Positions 51,116-60,062 of a stretch of 64,000 nt of DNA are shown in pieces. The position numbers and the translations under genes are program-made. The notes under the pieces were generated by a model, which was not told the DNA's origin, made no database searches, and saw only the letters and a list, made by a program, of their open reading frames with translations. The stretch is taken from the NCBI RefSeq assembly GCF_004000925.1, contig NZ_BIME01000009.1:62001-126000 (forward strand), written 5' to 3'. The stretch is from Paenibacillus illinoisensis NBRC 15959 (GTDB lineage: Bacteria; Bacillota; Bacilli; Paenibacillales; Paenibacillaceae). Position 1 is the first letter of the stretch, and each line of letters starts with the position of its first letter.

Positions 51116-52411
51116 ATGTTGGACATGAAGTGGATTCGGGCCCATGCAGATGAAGTGCAGGCGGCGGCAGACGGGAAGAAAATCAATATTAGCATTCGTG
51201 CATTGCTGGAGCGGGATGAGGAGCGCAGAGCGCTTTTGCAGGAAACAGAAGAAGGACGCAGAATGCGGAACACCTTATCAGCGGATATCGGAAAATTGAT
51301 GCAATCCGGGGACCGTGAACAGGCCGAAGGATTAAGAACTCAGGTGAAACAGCTGAATGAGAAGCTGGAACAGGTCGAAGCGAAGCTGGCGGACGTGCAG
51401 GAGGAAGTGACCCGGCTGCAATGGCTGGTGCCTAATGTCGTTTCACCAGATACGCCGTTTGGAGCATCGGACGAGGATAATGTGGAGCTGCGACGTGTAG
51501 GAGAAGCACCAACATTCGCTTACACAGCCAAGGACCATGTGGAACTCGGGGAGCTCCACGATCTGATTGATATTCCGCGCGGGGTGAAGATTGGCGGAAC
51601 ACGAAGCTATGTGCTGAAAGGGGCAGGGCTGCTTCTGCACCGGGCTGTTCAGCAGCTTGCACTTGATTTGCTGCTGGGGCATGGGTTCACCCCTATGGAA
51701 GTGCCTCTCATGGTCAGGGAGGATGCACTTGTGAACACGGGATTTTTCCCAACAGGACGTGATCAGGTCTATGAGCTGGCAGGGGAGGACAAGTGGCTGG
51801 TCGGAACCTCGGAGGTACCACTCGTATCGTATTATGCCGATGAGATTGTGGATGTACAGAAGCCGATCAAGCTGGCTGGTATATCGACGTGTTTCCGCAG
51901 TGAGGTCGGGTCAGGCGGCCGTGATGTGCGAGGACTGTACAGAGTGCATCAGTTTGCCAAAGTCGAACAGGTCATTCTCTGTGCACCGGATGCAGAGGAA
52001 TCAGAGCGTATGCTGCAGGAAATTACCGGACATGCTGAAGAGCTGCTGCAGTTGCTGGAACTGCCTTATCGTGTGGTGGCGGTGTGTACTGGAGACATGT
52101 CGCAGAAAACGTATAAACAATACGATATTGAGACATGGATGCCGAGCCGGGGCGCTTACGGGGAAACCCATTCGTCGTCAAACCTGCAAGATTTTCAGGC
52201 TCGCCGTTCGAACATTCGCTGCCGCAATGCCGAAGGTCAGCTAGCGTACTGCCATACGCTCAACAATACGGCCGTGGCATCGCCGCGGATCCTCATTCCA
52301 CTATTGGAGAATCATCAACAGGAGGATGGAAGCATTCGTATTCCGGCAGCTCTCCAGCCTTATATGGGTGGTGTTGAATATTTGACTTTGCCGCTTCCAG
52401 ATGAAGAGTAA
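51116..52411 (+). CDS. serS: Seryl-tRNA synthetase
   Basis: Class II aminoacyl-tRNA synthetase of 431 residues, attaching serine to tRNA-Ser. The N-terminal long coiled-coil arm (about residues 25-105; LRTQVKQLNEKLEQVEAKLADVQEEV) binds the tRNA extra arm. Motif 2 is FRSEVGSGGRDVRGLYRVHQFAKVE with Arg261 and Glu263; motif 3 NNTAVASPRILIPLLENHQ carries Arg391. In the active-site region ETHSSSNLQDFQARR replaces the more usual SSCSN form. The ATG at 51116 has AAAGGAG nine bases upstream; GTG at 51110 is too close. Isolated from dnaN/gyrA-type genes, so possibly a second serS copy. Confidence 0.94.
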   Translation: MLDMKWIRAHADEVQAAADGKKINISIRALLERDEERRALLQETEEGRRMRNTLSADIGKLMQSGDREQAEGLRTQVKQLNEKLEQVEAKLADVQEEVTRLQWLVPNVVSPDTPFGASDEDNVELRRVGEAPTFAYTAKDHVELGELHDLIDIPRGVKIGGTRSYVLKGAGLLLHRAVQQLALDLLLGHGFTPMEVPLMVREDALVNTGFFPTGRDQVYELAGEDKWLVGTSEVPLVSYYADEIVDVQKPIKLAGISTCFRSEVGSGGRDVRGLYRVHQFAKVEQVILCAPDAEESERMLQEITGHAEELLQLLELPYRVVAVCTGDMSQKTYKQYDIETWMPSRGAYGETHSSSNLQDFQARRSNIRCRNAEGQLAYCHTLNNTAVASPRILIPLLENHQQEDGSIRIPAALQPYMGGVEYLTLPLPDEE

Positions 52412-52652
52412 CCGCCTGAACTATAAGTTAAGTTGGCAGCAAGACAGAAACGGAGCCCTTTATGGGTTCTGTTTTTTATTTTCTTGAATGTAAACGGCGT
52501 AGAGCTTTAATTCGTAGAAAGGTTGATTGGAAAATTGTCGAATCCCACTTCTTTAGACCATCCTAGCACTGCAAAATTCATTATTATGCATTCAATCTCC
52601 GATATAATATAATAGAAGTAAAATATTGGGTTATGGGAGATGGGAGATAGCA

Positions 52653-53759
52653 ATGAAAAGAGTAAAACGAACACTTCGAGGAATGCTTGCACTGATCATG
52701 GTATGTGCCATCTTGGCTCCATCACACATTCTGGCGGCTACAGGTGACGTGACCTCCATTGAAATTACCAACAGCAGCCCGCAGAAGTTAAGTGTGTCAC
52801 AGACGGTTGCGCTGAAGGTGATGGCAGAAGTTGAAGGGTTTGATAACAAGCAGGATGTGACTGCAGGGGTTACGTGGTCTACGAGTAATGCAGCAGTTGC
52901 AACCATTGTGAAAGGTAAAGTAAAGGCAGTAGCAGCGGGTGAGGCAACGATTCATGCTGAGGTCGATGGGGCAAAGGCGCAGCTCGTTGTCCAGGTTTCC
53001 GAGAAAATCAAAAGCATCAAGGCTTCGCCCAAATCCTATAGTTTTGTCAAAGGCAGTGAAAGTGCACTGCCAAAAGTCAGCATTGTACGTGCGAGCGGCA
53101 AGGAAGAAGATGTCACCTCCGAGATCGTGTGGAGCGTTTCGAATGCAGCAGCTGTCGTGGAAAACGGCAAGATCAAGGGCAATACCCCTGGCCGGGTGCT
53201 TTTGCAAGGCAAATACGGCTCGGAAACAGTTAAAGTGCCTGTAGCCATTACTGACATTATTACCAAAGTGGAAGTTACCCCTACTGCAATGCAGTTGAAC
53301 ATCAAGAAATCCAAAGCACTGAAGGTCATTGGTACATATGCCAACGGAAAAACAATTAATCTGTCGAAACAGGTGACCTGGACTTCGTCGAATAATGCAG
53401 TGGCAACCGTTAAAAATGGGACGGTCAAAACGCTAACCGAAGGAAATGCAACCTTGACAGGAACCTACCAAGATCAGACAATAAAGACAGAAGTTACAGT
53501 TGTTCCATTGCTCAAAAAGTTGCTTACAGGTCAGAAGAAGCTGGTGTTATCCCCGCAGGGAAGCACAACGCTAACCGTTATGGCGCAGTATGATACAGGC
53601 AAGACAACGGTGGTTACCAACAATGCAGTCTGGAGCAGTACGAAACCGAGCGTAGCTACCGTAACCAATGGCAAAGTGGTGGCTGTAAGTAAAGGCAAAA
53701 CGAGCATAACCGCCAAGTGGAACAACAAGAAAGTGACGATACCGGTAACGGTAAAATAA
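52653..53759 (+). CDS. Secreted protein with four bacterial Ig-like (BIG2) domains
   Basis: Exported protein of 368 residues. The signal peptide (KRTLRGMLALIMVCAILAPSHILA) is followed by four BIG2 domains of about 80 residues, each with the pattern VxWSTSNAAVATIxxGKVKAxxxGxAxIxA (VTWSTSNAAVATIVKGKVKA, IVWSVSNAAAVVENGKIKG, VTWTSSNNAVATVKNGTVK, AVWSSTKPSVATVTNGKVV). There is no catalytic domain and no cell-wall anchor in view, so it is a small surface or extracellular adhesin-like protein. GGGAGATAGCA precedes the ATG; an earlier TTG at 52626 is less likely. Confidence 0.88.
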   Translation: MKRVKRTLRGMLALIMVCAILAPSHILAATGDVTSIEITNSSPQKLSVSQTVALKVMAEVEGFDNKQDVTAGVTWSTSNAAVATIVKGKVKAVAAGEATIHAEVDGAKAQLVVQVSEKIKSIKASPKSYSFVKGSESALPKVSIVRASGKEEDVTSEIVWSVSNAAAVVENGKIKGNTPGRVLLQGKYGSETVKVPVAITDIITKVEVTPTAMQLNIKKSKALKVIGTYANGKTINLSKQVTWTSSNNAVATVKNGTVKTLTEGNATLTGTYQDQTIKTEVTVVPLLKKLLTGQKKLVLSPQGSTTLTVMAQYDTGKTTVVTNNAVWSSTKPSVATVTNGKVVAVSKGKTSITAKWNNKKVTIPVTVK

Positions 53760-53817
53760 AGCTTATTTCAATCCAGCGTGTGACCATAGCTTTTTACATC
53801 ATAGAGACAGGCAGCAG

Positions 53818-53844
53818 AGGGGCGTAGAATATACGTCCCTTTTT
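53818..53844 (+). terminator. Terminator after the BIG2 protein gene
   Basis: Stem AGGGGCGTA/TACGTCCCT with one mismatch and five T. The rest of 53760-54050 holds no frame beyond a 14-codon one at 53926. Confidence 0.75.
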
Positions 53845-54050
53845 AGATACAAAAATACAAAGTCACCGCAATAAGAGGCTTACCCGCCCGGGTCCAGAAA
53901 CAAAAACGGAGAGGACGTGACCCGCATGAAAGCTACAATTATAAGTTCAAATGGGGATCTGAAAGATTGAACTTACTTTAGGCAGAGAATTGCTGTACAA
54001 AAAGGCAACTGCGGTTTAGGGCCGATGGATCGTAAGCATTGGAGAAGGTG

Positions 54051-54455
54051 ATGTTGATCAGAGAAAGACGAATTTATTTTATTGCGGTAGTCATTACCAT
54101 GGCAGCCGGGCTGGCATCCCGTCGTTACGGGGATATGCTGCCTGTTTTCTTACATGACCATGCTGGAGATGCCTTGTGGGCAGGCATGATCTATTTCGGA
54201 TTTCGTATGGTTTGGATCAGGCGAAGTAAGGCTTGGGCTTTCCTTTTGAGCTTCGTGTTTAGCTGGGTAATAGAATTCTCGCAAATGATTCAGATGCCAT
54301 GGCTCAATGAGGTGCGTTCAACCATGTTGGGTGCACTGATTTTGGGACACGGTTTTCTTGTCATAGATCTCATCAGATATACGGCTGGGATCCTGTTTGC
54401 GTTCGTGATAGACCATTATTTCCTAAGCAATAGGAGGAGTTTGTATGAACGTTGA
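54051..54455 (+). CDS. DUF2809 family membrane protein
   Basis: Small membrane protein of 134 residues with four helices. Family hallmarks: AAGLASRRYGDMLPVFLHDHAGDALWAGMIYF and SWVIEFSQMIQMPWLNEVRSTMLGALILGHGFLVIDLIRYTAG, both VanZ/DUF2809-like. GGAG sits six bases before the ATG at 54051; a TTG at 54039 overlaps that site. The stop overlaps the next gene by 11 bp. Function unknown. Confidence 0.85.
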   Translation: MLIRERRIYFIAVVITMAAGLASRRYGDMLPVFLHDHAGDALWAGMIYFGFRMVWIRRSKAWAFLLSFVFSWVIEFSQMIQMPWLNEVRSTMLGALILGHGFLVIDLIRYTAGILFAFVIDHYFLSNRRSLYER

Positions 54456-55002
54456 AAAGTTATTCGCGGAGTCGCCAGAATTTGAAACAGAACGGCTGCT
54501 GCTTAGACGTCTTACATTAGACGATACGGAGGATTACTATGCATTTGCCTCCGACCCAAGAGTGAGCGAGCAGAGTCTGTGGAACTGCCATGAGATGGTG
54601 GATGACTCCGTTCAATACATTCAACGGGCCTTGGACAATTATGAGAATAAATTGGTGTATCTATGGGGATTTGTTCGCAAAGACACGGGGCGCCTGATTG
54701 GCCGCGGGGGGATCTTTCATTTCAATGAACTTATGCAGAGTGCTTCTTTGGGATATGCCATTGCAAGCAAGGAGTGGAATAAAGGGCTTGCTGCTGAAGC
54801 GATGCAGCCCATCGTTCATTACTGCTTTCAAGAACTGGACTGCAACCGGCTGGAGGGCAGATGCAATGCTGGCAACATCGGTTCGGCACGGGTCATGGAG
54901 AAACTGGGCATGTCGTATGAAGGCCTGCTTCGCAAGCAATTGAAGATCAAAGGCGTGTTCACGGATCAAAAATTGTACTCCCGTATCCGGGATGATCTAT
55001 AA
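54445..55002 (+). CDS. GNAT N-acetyltransferase, RimJ/RimL type
   Basis: Acetyltransferase of 185 residues. It opens FETERLLLRRLTLDDTEDYYAF, the usual RimJ/L start; acetyl-CoA loop region YAIASKEWNKGLAAEAMQPIVHYCF and the final NAGNIGSARVMEKLGMSYEGLLRKQLKIKG are typical. It may acetylate a protein N-terminus, amino acid or antibiotic; not determinable. Overlaps the DUF2809 gene by 11 bp, so they form one unit. Confidence 0.92.
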   Translation: MNVEKLFAESPEFETERLLLRRLTLDDTEDYYAFASDPRVSEQSLWNCHEMVDDSVQYIQRALDNYENKLVYLWGFVRKDTGRLIGRGGIFHFNELMQSASLGYAIASKEWNKGLAAEAMQPIVHYCFQELDCNRLEGRCNAGNIGSARVMEKLGMSYEGLLRKQLKIKGVFTDQKLYSRIRDDL

Positions 55003-55054
55003 TACTTGCAATGATACACAGGATACATAGAAGAAATAATAAGGAGGCGGAGCA

Positions 55055-55384
55055 ATGATCTACAGCATTATTTCTCAATCAGTATGGGAACAGGTATCCA
55101 AGGAGAGCGTGTACGCACCGGATAGTCTGGAAACGGATGGATTCATTCACTGTTCTACCAAAGAGCAGATTCCATGGGTAGCTGCACAATATTACGCAGG
55201 GCGGACGGATCTGCTGCTGCTGGGTATTGATGAAAAAACGTTGAAGCCAGAACTCGTATATGAAGACCTGTATGAGTTAAATGAACTTTTTCCTCATATT
55301 TATGGAGAGCTTAATCTGGATGCGGTGAAGAAAGTGATTCCTTTTCCGCCGAATGAAGAAGGCGTACTGGTATTTCCCGAATAA
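55055..55384 (+). CDS. DUF952 family protein
   Basis: Compact 109-residue protein with the DUF952 pattern: YSIISQSVWEQ, DSLETDGFIHCSTKEQIPWVA, LLLLGIDEKTLKPELVYED and FPHIYGELNLDAVKKVIPF. The His-Cys pair in GFIHCS is conserved; the fold resembles ADP-ribosyl-type enzymes, but no activity is established. AAGGAGGCG precedes the ATG. Confidence 0.88.
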   Translation: MIYSIISQSVWEQVSKESVYAPDSLETDGFIHCSTKEQIPWVAAQYYAGRTDLLLLGIDEKTLKPELVYEDLYELNELFPHIYGELNLDAVKKVIPFPPNEEGVLVFPE

Positions 55385-55430
55385 AGCAAACCTTGCACTC
55401 ACTATGGATATAGAAAGGTGTTGGCCTATT

Positions 55431-56024
55431 GTGGATATGAATATGAATCAGACATTTCTGGAGACAGCCGAGAAGCAATTTCTGTATTATAAGCAGCTTG
55501 GAGAGAAGGCCATGGAGCAGCTGGAGACCGAGCAATTATTTCAGGCATGGCATGAGGAAACCAACAGCATTGCCGTCATTGTGAAGCATCTGTGGGGCAA
55601 TATGTTATCCCGCTGGACGGATGTGCTCACAAGCGATGGAGAAAAGCCTTGGCGAGAACGGGATGCGGAATTCGTCAATGACATTTCCACACGAGATGAA
55701 CTGCTGGGCAAGTGGGAAGAAGGCTGGAACTGCTTGCTGAGTGCCATTCGTTCCTTTGCACCGGAACAACTCTCACAGATCATATACATTCGCAATGAAG
55801 GTCATACCGTCATGGAGGCTATTACACGGCAATTGGCGCATTATCCGTATCATGTGGGACAAATTATTTACGCAGCCAAAATGCTGAAAGAAACACCATG
55901 GACCAGCCTTTCCATACCAAGAAATGGGTCAGCAGTATACAACGGCAGCAAGTTTGCCAAACCAAAAGAACGCAGACATTTTACCGCGGATGAGTTAGAC
56001 ACGGATGATCAGCGGCATGATTAA
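55431..56024 (+). CDS. DinB-superfamily protein (DUF1572)
   Basis: Four-helix-bundle protein of 197 residues. Motifs: SIAVIVKHLWGNMLSRWTDVL (first His), and EAITRQLAHYPYHVGQIIYAAKML with the late His pair that completes the three-His metal site of DinB/YfiT proteins. I chose GTG at 55431 with AAAGGTG ten bases upstream. The frame is open back to an ATG at 55353, inside the DUF952 gene, but that extension has no family similarity. Possibly a metal-dependent thiol transferase; unproven. Confidence 0.85.
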   Translation: MDMNMNQTFLETAEKQFLYYKQLGEKAMEQLETEQLFQAWHEETNSIAVIVKHLWGNMLSRWTDVLTSDGEKPWRERDAEFVNDISTRDELLGKWEEGWNCLLSAIRSFAPEQLSQIIYIRNEGHTVMEAITRQLAHYPYHVGQIIYAAKMLKETPWTSLSIPRNGSAVYNGSKFAKPKERRHFTADELDTDDQRHD

Positions 56025-56053
56025 CCTTACTATAGAACAAAGAGAGGGACACT

Positions 56054-56635
56054 ATGACACAGTTTGCATTAATACGTCACGGAAGCACAGCTTGGAATAA
56101 GGAGAAACGGTCTCAGGGACAGACGGATAATCCGCTGGATCAGGAAGGGAGAGAACAGGCGGTTTTGCTTGCGGAAAGGCTGAGTTCGGAATCGTGGGAT
56201 GCCATCTATGCCAGCGATCTGGGGCGTGCACATGAGACGGCGAAGATTATCAGTGAACGGCTGGGTATTCGTGAGATTCATCTGGACCCAAGGCTGCGTG
56301 AGATGGGCGGCGGTCAGGTGGAAGGAACAACGGAGGCGGAACGTATAGCCAAATGGGGCCCGGACTGGAGCACTCTGGAGCTGGGACGGGAAGCTGCAGA
56401 ATCCGGGACGATGCGTGGCAGCGCTGCAATTGAGGATATATGCAAAGAGCATCCTGATGGGAAAGTGATTGTGGTCAGTCATGGGGCCATTCTGCGTAAT
56501 ACCCTCCGAGGATTGGTGCCTGCGCTTGATGTCAGCACGAAGTTGTCCAATACCTCGATTACCCGGCTTGAAAAGAAAGCTGGATCCTGGGCGTGCGAAT
56601 TATACAATTGCAGTGTCCATCTGAATCCGAAATAG
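56054..56635 (+). CDS. Histidine phosphatase family protein
   Basis: Phosphoglycerate-mutase-like phosphatase, 193 residues. The active-site motif LIRHGSTAWNKEKRSQGQTDNPLDQEG includes the phospho-accepting His; further residues are Arg in SDLGRAHETAKII, Glu in LREMGGGQVEG and the second His in VIVVSHGAIL. Likely acts on small phosphorylated metabolites. AAAGAGAGG precedes the ATG. Confidence 0.92.
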   Translation: MTQFALIRHGSTAWNKEKRSQGQTDNPLDQEGREQAVLLAERLSSESWDAIYASDLGRAHETAKIISERLGIREIHLDPRLREMGGGQVEGTTEAERIAKWGPDWSTLELGREAAESGTMRGSAAIEDICKEHPDGKVIVVSHGAILRNTLRGLVPALDVSTKLSNTSITRLEKKAGSWACELYNCSVHLNPK

Positions 56636-56675
56636 AACATGATCAATCCTAAACTTACCAACAGGGGGAGATGGC

Positions 56676-57434
56676 GTGAGCAAAATCAAGTATGTATGGA
56701 CAGAAGAGATGCTGTCTCCACTGGGTGAGGCTGGAGTGATGATTCGTTGCGGAGATGTAATATCGGATGAAGTTCACCGCAGAGTGATCTCGGTCTGTGC
56801 TTGGCTGGAGGGAAATTCCTTTCGGGGCATGGTGGAGTTGGTTCCATCATTCGCGTCGATTGCACTGTTTTATGATCCAATGGATGTTGCAGAATCCGCT
56901 CGATCGGCTTCAGGGAAAGGAGCAAGTGAATCTTCTCCATATCAACAGGTGTGCAGGATGTTATTGTCCCGGTTAGAGATGCTTGAAGAATCCGTACATA
57001 ATCAATTCAGAACCATTGTGATTCCAGTGTGCTACGGAGGTCCATTCGGGCCTGATCTGGAGTATGTCGCGAGTGAAAACGAACTGACCCCAGATGAGGT
57101 TGTTGCGATTCATACATCCGGGGAATACCTGGTCCATATGATTGGATTTGCACCGGGATTCCCCTACCTTGGCGGATTACCCAAGCGGATTGCTACACCC
57201 CGAAGAGCAACTCCGAGGCTGAGAGTGGAAGCCGGGACCGTCGGAATCGGCGGCGAGCAAACCGGAATATACCCGGTAGCCACTCCTGGTGGTTGGCACT
57301 GCATCGGACGAACACCTCTGAAGCTGTTTCGTCCTGAACATGATCTGCCGAGCCTACTTCAGGCAGGGGATCGGGTCCGGTTTGAAGCGATAACCGAGCA
57401 GGAATACATAGAGTGGAAGGAGGGCGAAGGATGA
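56676..57434 (+). CDS. pxpB: 5-oxoprolinase subunit PxpB (KipI family)
   Basis: Subunit of the ATP-dependent 5-oxoprolinase PxpABC, which turns 5-oxoproline into glutamate; 252 residues. The conserved motif YLVHMIGFAPGFPYLGGLPKRIATPRRATPRLRVEAGTVGIGGEQTGIYP is unmistakable. It starts with GTG behind GGGGGAGATGG and overlaps pxpC by ATGA. In B. subtilis the homologue KipI also inhibits the sporulation kinase KinA. Confidence 0.94.
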   Translation: MSKIKYVWTEEMLSPLGEAGVMIRCGDVISDEVHRRVISVCAWLEGNSFRGMVELVPSFASIALFYDPMDVAESARSASGKGASESSPYQQVCRMLLSRLEMLEESVHNQFRTIVIPVCYGGPFGPDLEYVASENELTPDEVVAIHTSGEYLVHMIGFAPGFPYLGGLPKRIATPRRATPRLRVEAGTVGIGGEQTGIYPVATPGGWHCIGRTPLKLFRPEHDLPSLLQAGDRVRFEAITEQEYIEWKEGEG

Positions 57435-58459
57435 GAATGGAGGTCATTCGCCCAGGCCTGTTGTCCACAGTTCAGGATGAGGGAAGGTACGGATATCGAC
57501 GGCATGGGGTACATCCGGGTGGAGTCATGGATACATTTGCAGCAGGAACAGCCAATATGCTGGTGCATAATCGCCGTAATGCAGCTGTGATGGAAATAAC
57601 CATGACGGGCCCTGAGCTTCGATTTCATGAAAATAGCTTCATCGCTCTATGTGGTGCAGATCTGTCGGCAACCGTGGATGATCAGCCCGTTCCCCTGTGG
57701 CGTCCGGTCGCGTTAATGGCGGGAAGTGTATTGAAATTTGGGCGATGTCGATCCGGATTGAGAGCATATCTGTCCATTGCTGGTGGGATAGAGGTAAATG
57801 AGGTCATGGGGAGCCGAAGTACGGATCTGAAAACAGGCATTGGTGGCTTGGAAGGCAGAGCTTTGCGGGCAGGAGATATTTTATCTGCTGCGGAGGCATC
57901 TTGGGAAGCACGAGCCATGCTCCATCAATTGCTGGAACAAGCGAAGTTGGAGAAAACACAAATGAAGGGGCCGATATGGCACCTATCCAGCAGAGAATGG
58001 CCTTTCTATCAGAGGGATCCAGTAATCCGTGTGATGGCGGGAACAGATACCTCCAAGTTTACCAGGGAAAGCCTGGAACGATTGTATAATGAACAATATG
58101 TGATTGCTCCTCAGTCGGATCGGATGGGATATCGATTGGAGGGTTCAAGGCTGGAGCTTGAACAACCCATGAGCCGGTTATCAGAAGCCGTAACCTATGG
58201 CACAGTTCAGGTCCCAGCAGATGGTCAGCCCATCATCCTGATGGCAGATCATCAGACCATTGGAGGATACCCAGTGATTGCACAGGTAGCCAGGGTGGAT
58301 TTACCGGTATTGGCACAGGCAAGGCCCGGGACACGGGTTGCTTTTCAGCCAATTACACATGAAGAAGCGCAGCAGTTGTTCCTGGAGCAGGAACGGGGAT
58401 TACAGCTGTGCGCTGCATTCATCCGCAGAAGATTGACCGAAACGGGGGATCGCCAATGA
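57431..58459 (+). CDS. pxpC: 5-oxoprolinase subunit PxpC (KipA family)
   Basis: Second biotin-carboxylase-like-fold subunit, 342 residues. It begins MRMEVIRPGLLSTVQDEGRYGYRRHGVHPGGVMD, the KipA/PxpC signature; later motifs are LRAYLSIAGGIEV, MGSRSTDLKTGIGGLEGRALRAGD and ADHQTIGGYPVIAQVARVDLP. The ATG at 57431 overlaps the pxpB stop (ATGA) with GGAGGGCGAAGG before it, and its own stop overlaps pxpA the same way. Confidence 0.94.
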   Translation: MRMEVIRPGLLSTVQDEGRYGYRRHGVHPGGVMDTFAAGTANMLVHNRRNAAVMEITMTGPELRFHENSFIALCGADLSATVDDQPVPLWRPVALMAGSVLKFGRCRSGLRAYLSIAGGIEVNEVMGSRSTDLKTGIGGLEGRALRAGDILSAAEASWEARAMLHQLLEQAKLEKTQMKGPIWHLSSREWPFYQRDPVIRVMAGTDTSKFTRESLERLYNEQYVIAPQSDRMGYRLEGSRLELEQPMSRLSEAVTYGTVQVPADGQPIILMADHQTIGGYPVIAQVARVDLPVLAQARPGTRVAFQPITHEEAQQLFLEQERGLQLCAAFIRRRLTETGDRQ

Positions 58460-59220
58460 AGACGGTAGATATCAATTGTGATCTGGGCGAAAGTTATGGT
58501 ATATACCGAATGCCGTGGGATGAAGCGGTTTTGCCGCTGATCACTTCGGCCAACATTGCTTGCGGATTTCATGCAGGGGATCCGGCCACGATGCGATCCA
58601 CGGTGGAAAAGGCGATGGAGCATCAGATTGCGATTGGAGCACATCCGGGATTGCCGGATATGCAGGGTTTTGGCAGGAGAAGCATGGATATAACTCCGCA
58701 AGAAGCCTATGACATGGTCGTTTACCAAATCGGGGCACTGGATGCCTTCGTAAGAGCATCCGGTGGATGCATGCATCATGTGAAACCGCACGGCGCATTA
58801 TACAATATGGCTGCGGAGAATATGATGCTTGCTGAAGCTATTGCTCAGGCAGTTTACAACGTAAGGCCAGAACTATACCTCTATGGTCTTGCGGGCAGCG
58901 CGCTCATTGAGGCGGCGGATCGTACCGGTCTGCGCAGCGTAAGTGAAGTGTTTGCAGATCGGACTTACGGTGCGGACGGTAAATTGACGCCCCGCAGTCA
59001 TGCAGGAGCAGTCATTGGACAGCCAGAACAAGCACTGGCTCAAGTGCTGCGCATGGTGAATGAAGGTATCGTAGTGTCCACGGAAGGCATAGCGGTTCCC
59101 CTCAAAGCGGAGACCATATGCATACATGGTGATGGGGAGCATGCCCTCTCTTTTGTAAGAGAAATCCGCAGAGTACTTGAAGCTGAAGGGGTAATTCTAT
59201 CGGCTGCAGGTCATGCTTGA
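58456..59220 (+). CDS. pxpA: 5-oxoprolinase subunit PxpA (LamB/YcsF family)
   Basis: LamB/YcsF-type subunit of 254 residues. Hallmarks: VDINCDLGESYGIY, ITSANIACGFHAGDPATM, IGAHPGLPDMQGFGRR, MHHVKPHGALYNMA and ADRTYGADGKLTPRSHAGAVI. It carries the catalytic metal site of the complex. The order here is B-C-A with ATGA overlaps at both joints, so the three subunits are translationally coupled. Confidence 0.94.
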   Translation: MKTVDINCDLGESYGIYRMPWDEAVLPLITSANIACGFHAGDPATMRSTVEKAMEHQIAIGAHPGLPDMQGFGRRSMDITPQEAYDMVVYQIGALDAFVRASGGCMHHVKPHGALYNMAAENMMLAEAIAQAVYNVRPELYLYGLAGSALIEAADRTGLRSVSEVFADRTYGADGKLTPRSHAGAVIGQPEQALAQVLRMVNEGIVVSTEGIAVPLKAETICIHGDGEHALSFVREIRRVLEAEGVILSAAGHA

Positions 59221-59284
59221 GAATGGGTCGGTACCGGAACCCTCCGAGATAGATACATATGAATGAATTGGAGTCGATGAACAA

Positions 59285-59743
59285 ATGAAACCGATACGAA
59301 ATTCCGCAAAGGCGGTCATTGTACAGAATGGAAGGCTGCTCGTCATCCGTTTGGAGGATCAATATGGTACAGCTTATGTTTTCCCGGGTGGAGGCCAGGA
59401 GAAGGGCGAAGAATTGAAGGATGCGGTTGCCCGCGAATGTCTGGAAGAGATTGGACAGGCCGTGAACGTAGGCGAATTGCTTCATATCCGGGAATACATC
59501 GGGAAGAATCATGAGTTTGCCGAATGGGATGCAGACATCCACCAGGTTGAATTTTATTTCGAATGCAGCCTGAAGGATACGGATGCCACAGTATTTGAAG
59601 GCTCCAACCCGGATGACCATCAGGTTGCGGTGGAATGGATTGCGCTTGAAGATCTGCCTTCCGTCCGTTTGTATCCCCAAACGATTGGCGAATTGCTGCT
59701 GAAACGTGAACCATTACGGATTTATCTTGGGGATATCAACTAA
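59285..59743 (+). CDS. NUDIX hydrolase
   Basis: Pyrophosphohydrolase of 152 residues. NUDIX box: GGGQEKGEELKDAVARECLEEIG, matching the G-x5-E-x7-REUxEExGU form, residues about 37-59. Flanking strands KAVIVQNGRLLVIRLED and the late VEWIALEDLPSV fit the family. It removes nucleotide or other pyrophosphates; substrate unknown. GGAG precedes the ATG at eleven bases. Confidence 0.92.
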   Translation: MKPIRNSAKAVIVQNGRLLVIRLEDQYGTAYVFPGGGQEKGEELKDAVARECLEEIGQAVNVGELLHIREYIGKNHEFAEWDADIHQVEFYFECSLKDTDATVFEGSNPDDHQVAVEWIALEDLPSVRLYPQTIGELLLKREPLRIYLGDIN

Positions 59744-60062
59744 TAACCTTTCCAATATTGTCACGTTTACGAACGGATTCATGGATTCACCATAGGTGGG
59801 GTGGGTACACTATAAGTACAGGCTTTTATGTCACAACAAACTTAATAGAAGTGGAACATAGAATTACACGATAACGGAACGGACAGAAGAAACCTGAAGA
59901 AGCGAAGCGGTCGCCTTTATCACTGGATTTTTCCTTTGCGAAAAGGGAATAAAAAAAATCTGGGGATAACAGCGATCGGAAGGTTGTTCTGTCAGTGGAG
60001 TGCTTACGTGTAATCACAGTAAGTTCTGCTTATATATCCCCAAACCGGAAGGAGCATGTCCC
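59744..60062. other. Intergenic region with long imperfect inverted repeat
   Basis: A 320-bp non-coding stretch between the NUDIX and pyridoxamine-oxidase-like genes. Most of it is the inverted repeat at 59879-59998. AAGGAG before 60063 serves the next gene. No clear sigma-A promoter seen. Confidence 0.55.
59879..59998. repeat. Intergenic palindromic repeat element
   Basis: A 120-bp imperfect inverted repeat. Matching blocks from outside in: ACGGACAGAA with TTCTGTCAGT, ACCT with AGGT, CGGTCGC with GCGATCG, and ATCACTGGATTTTT with AAAATCTGGGGAT, closing on a CCTTT-GCG-AAAGG tip. It has no open frame and would fold as a long hairpin on either strand. It looks like the REP/MITE-type palindromes scattered between Paenibacillus genes; I see only this copy in the window. 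Confidence 0.65.

Noticed and set aside
52740..53756. Repeated DNA in the BIG2 gene
   Set aside because: The repeats are divergent protein domains, not recent duplications or a mobile element.
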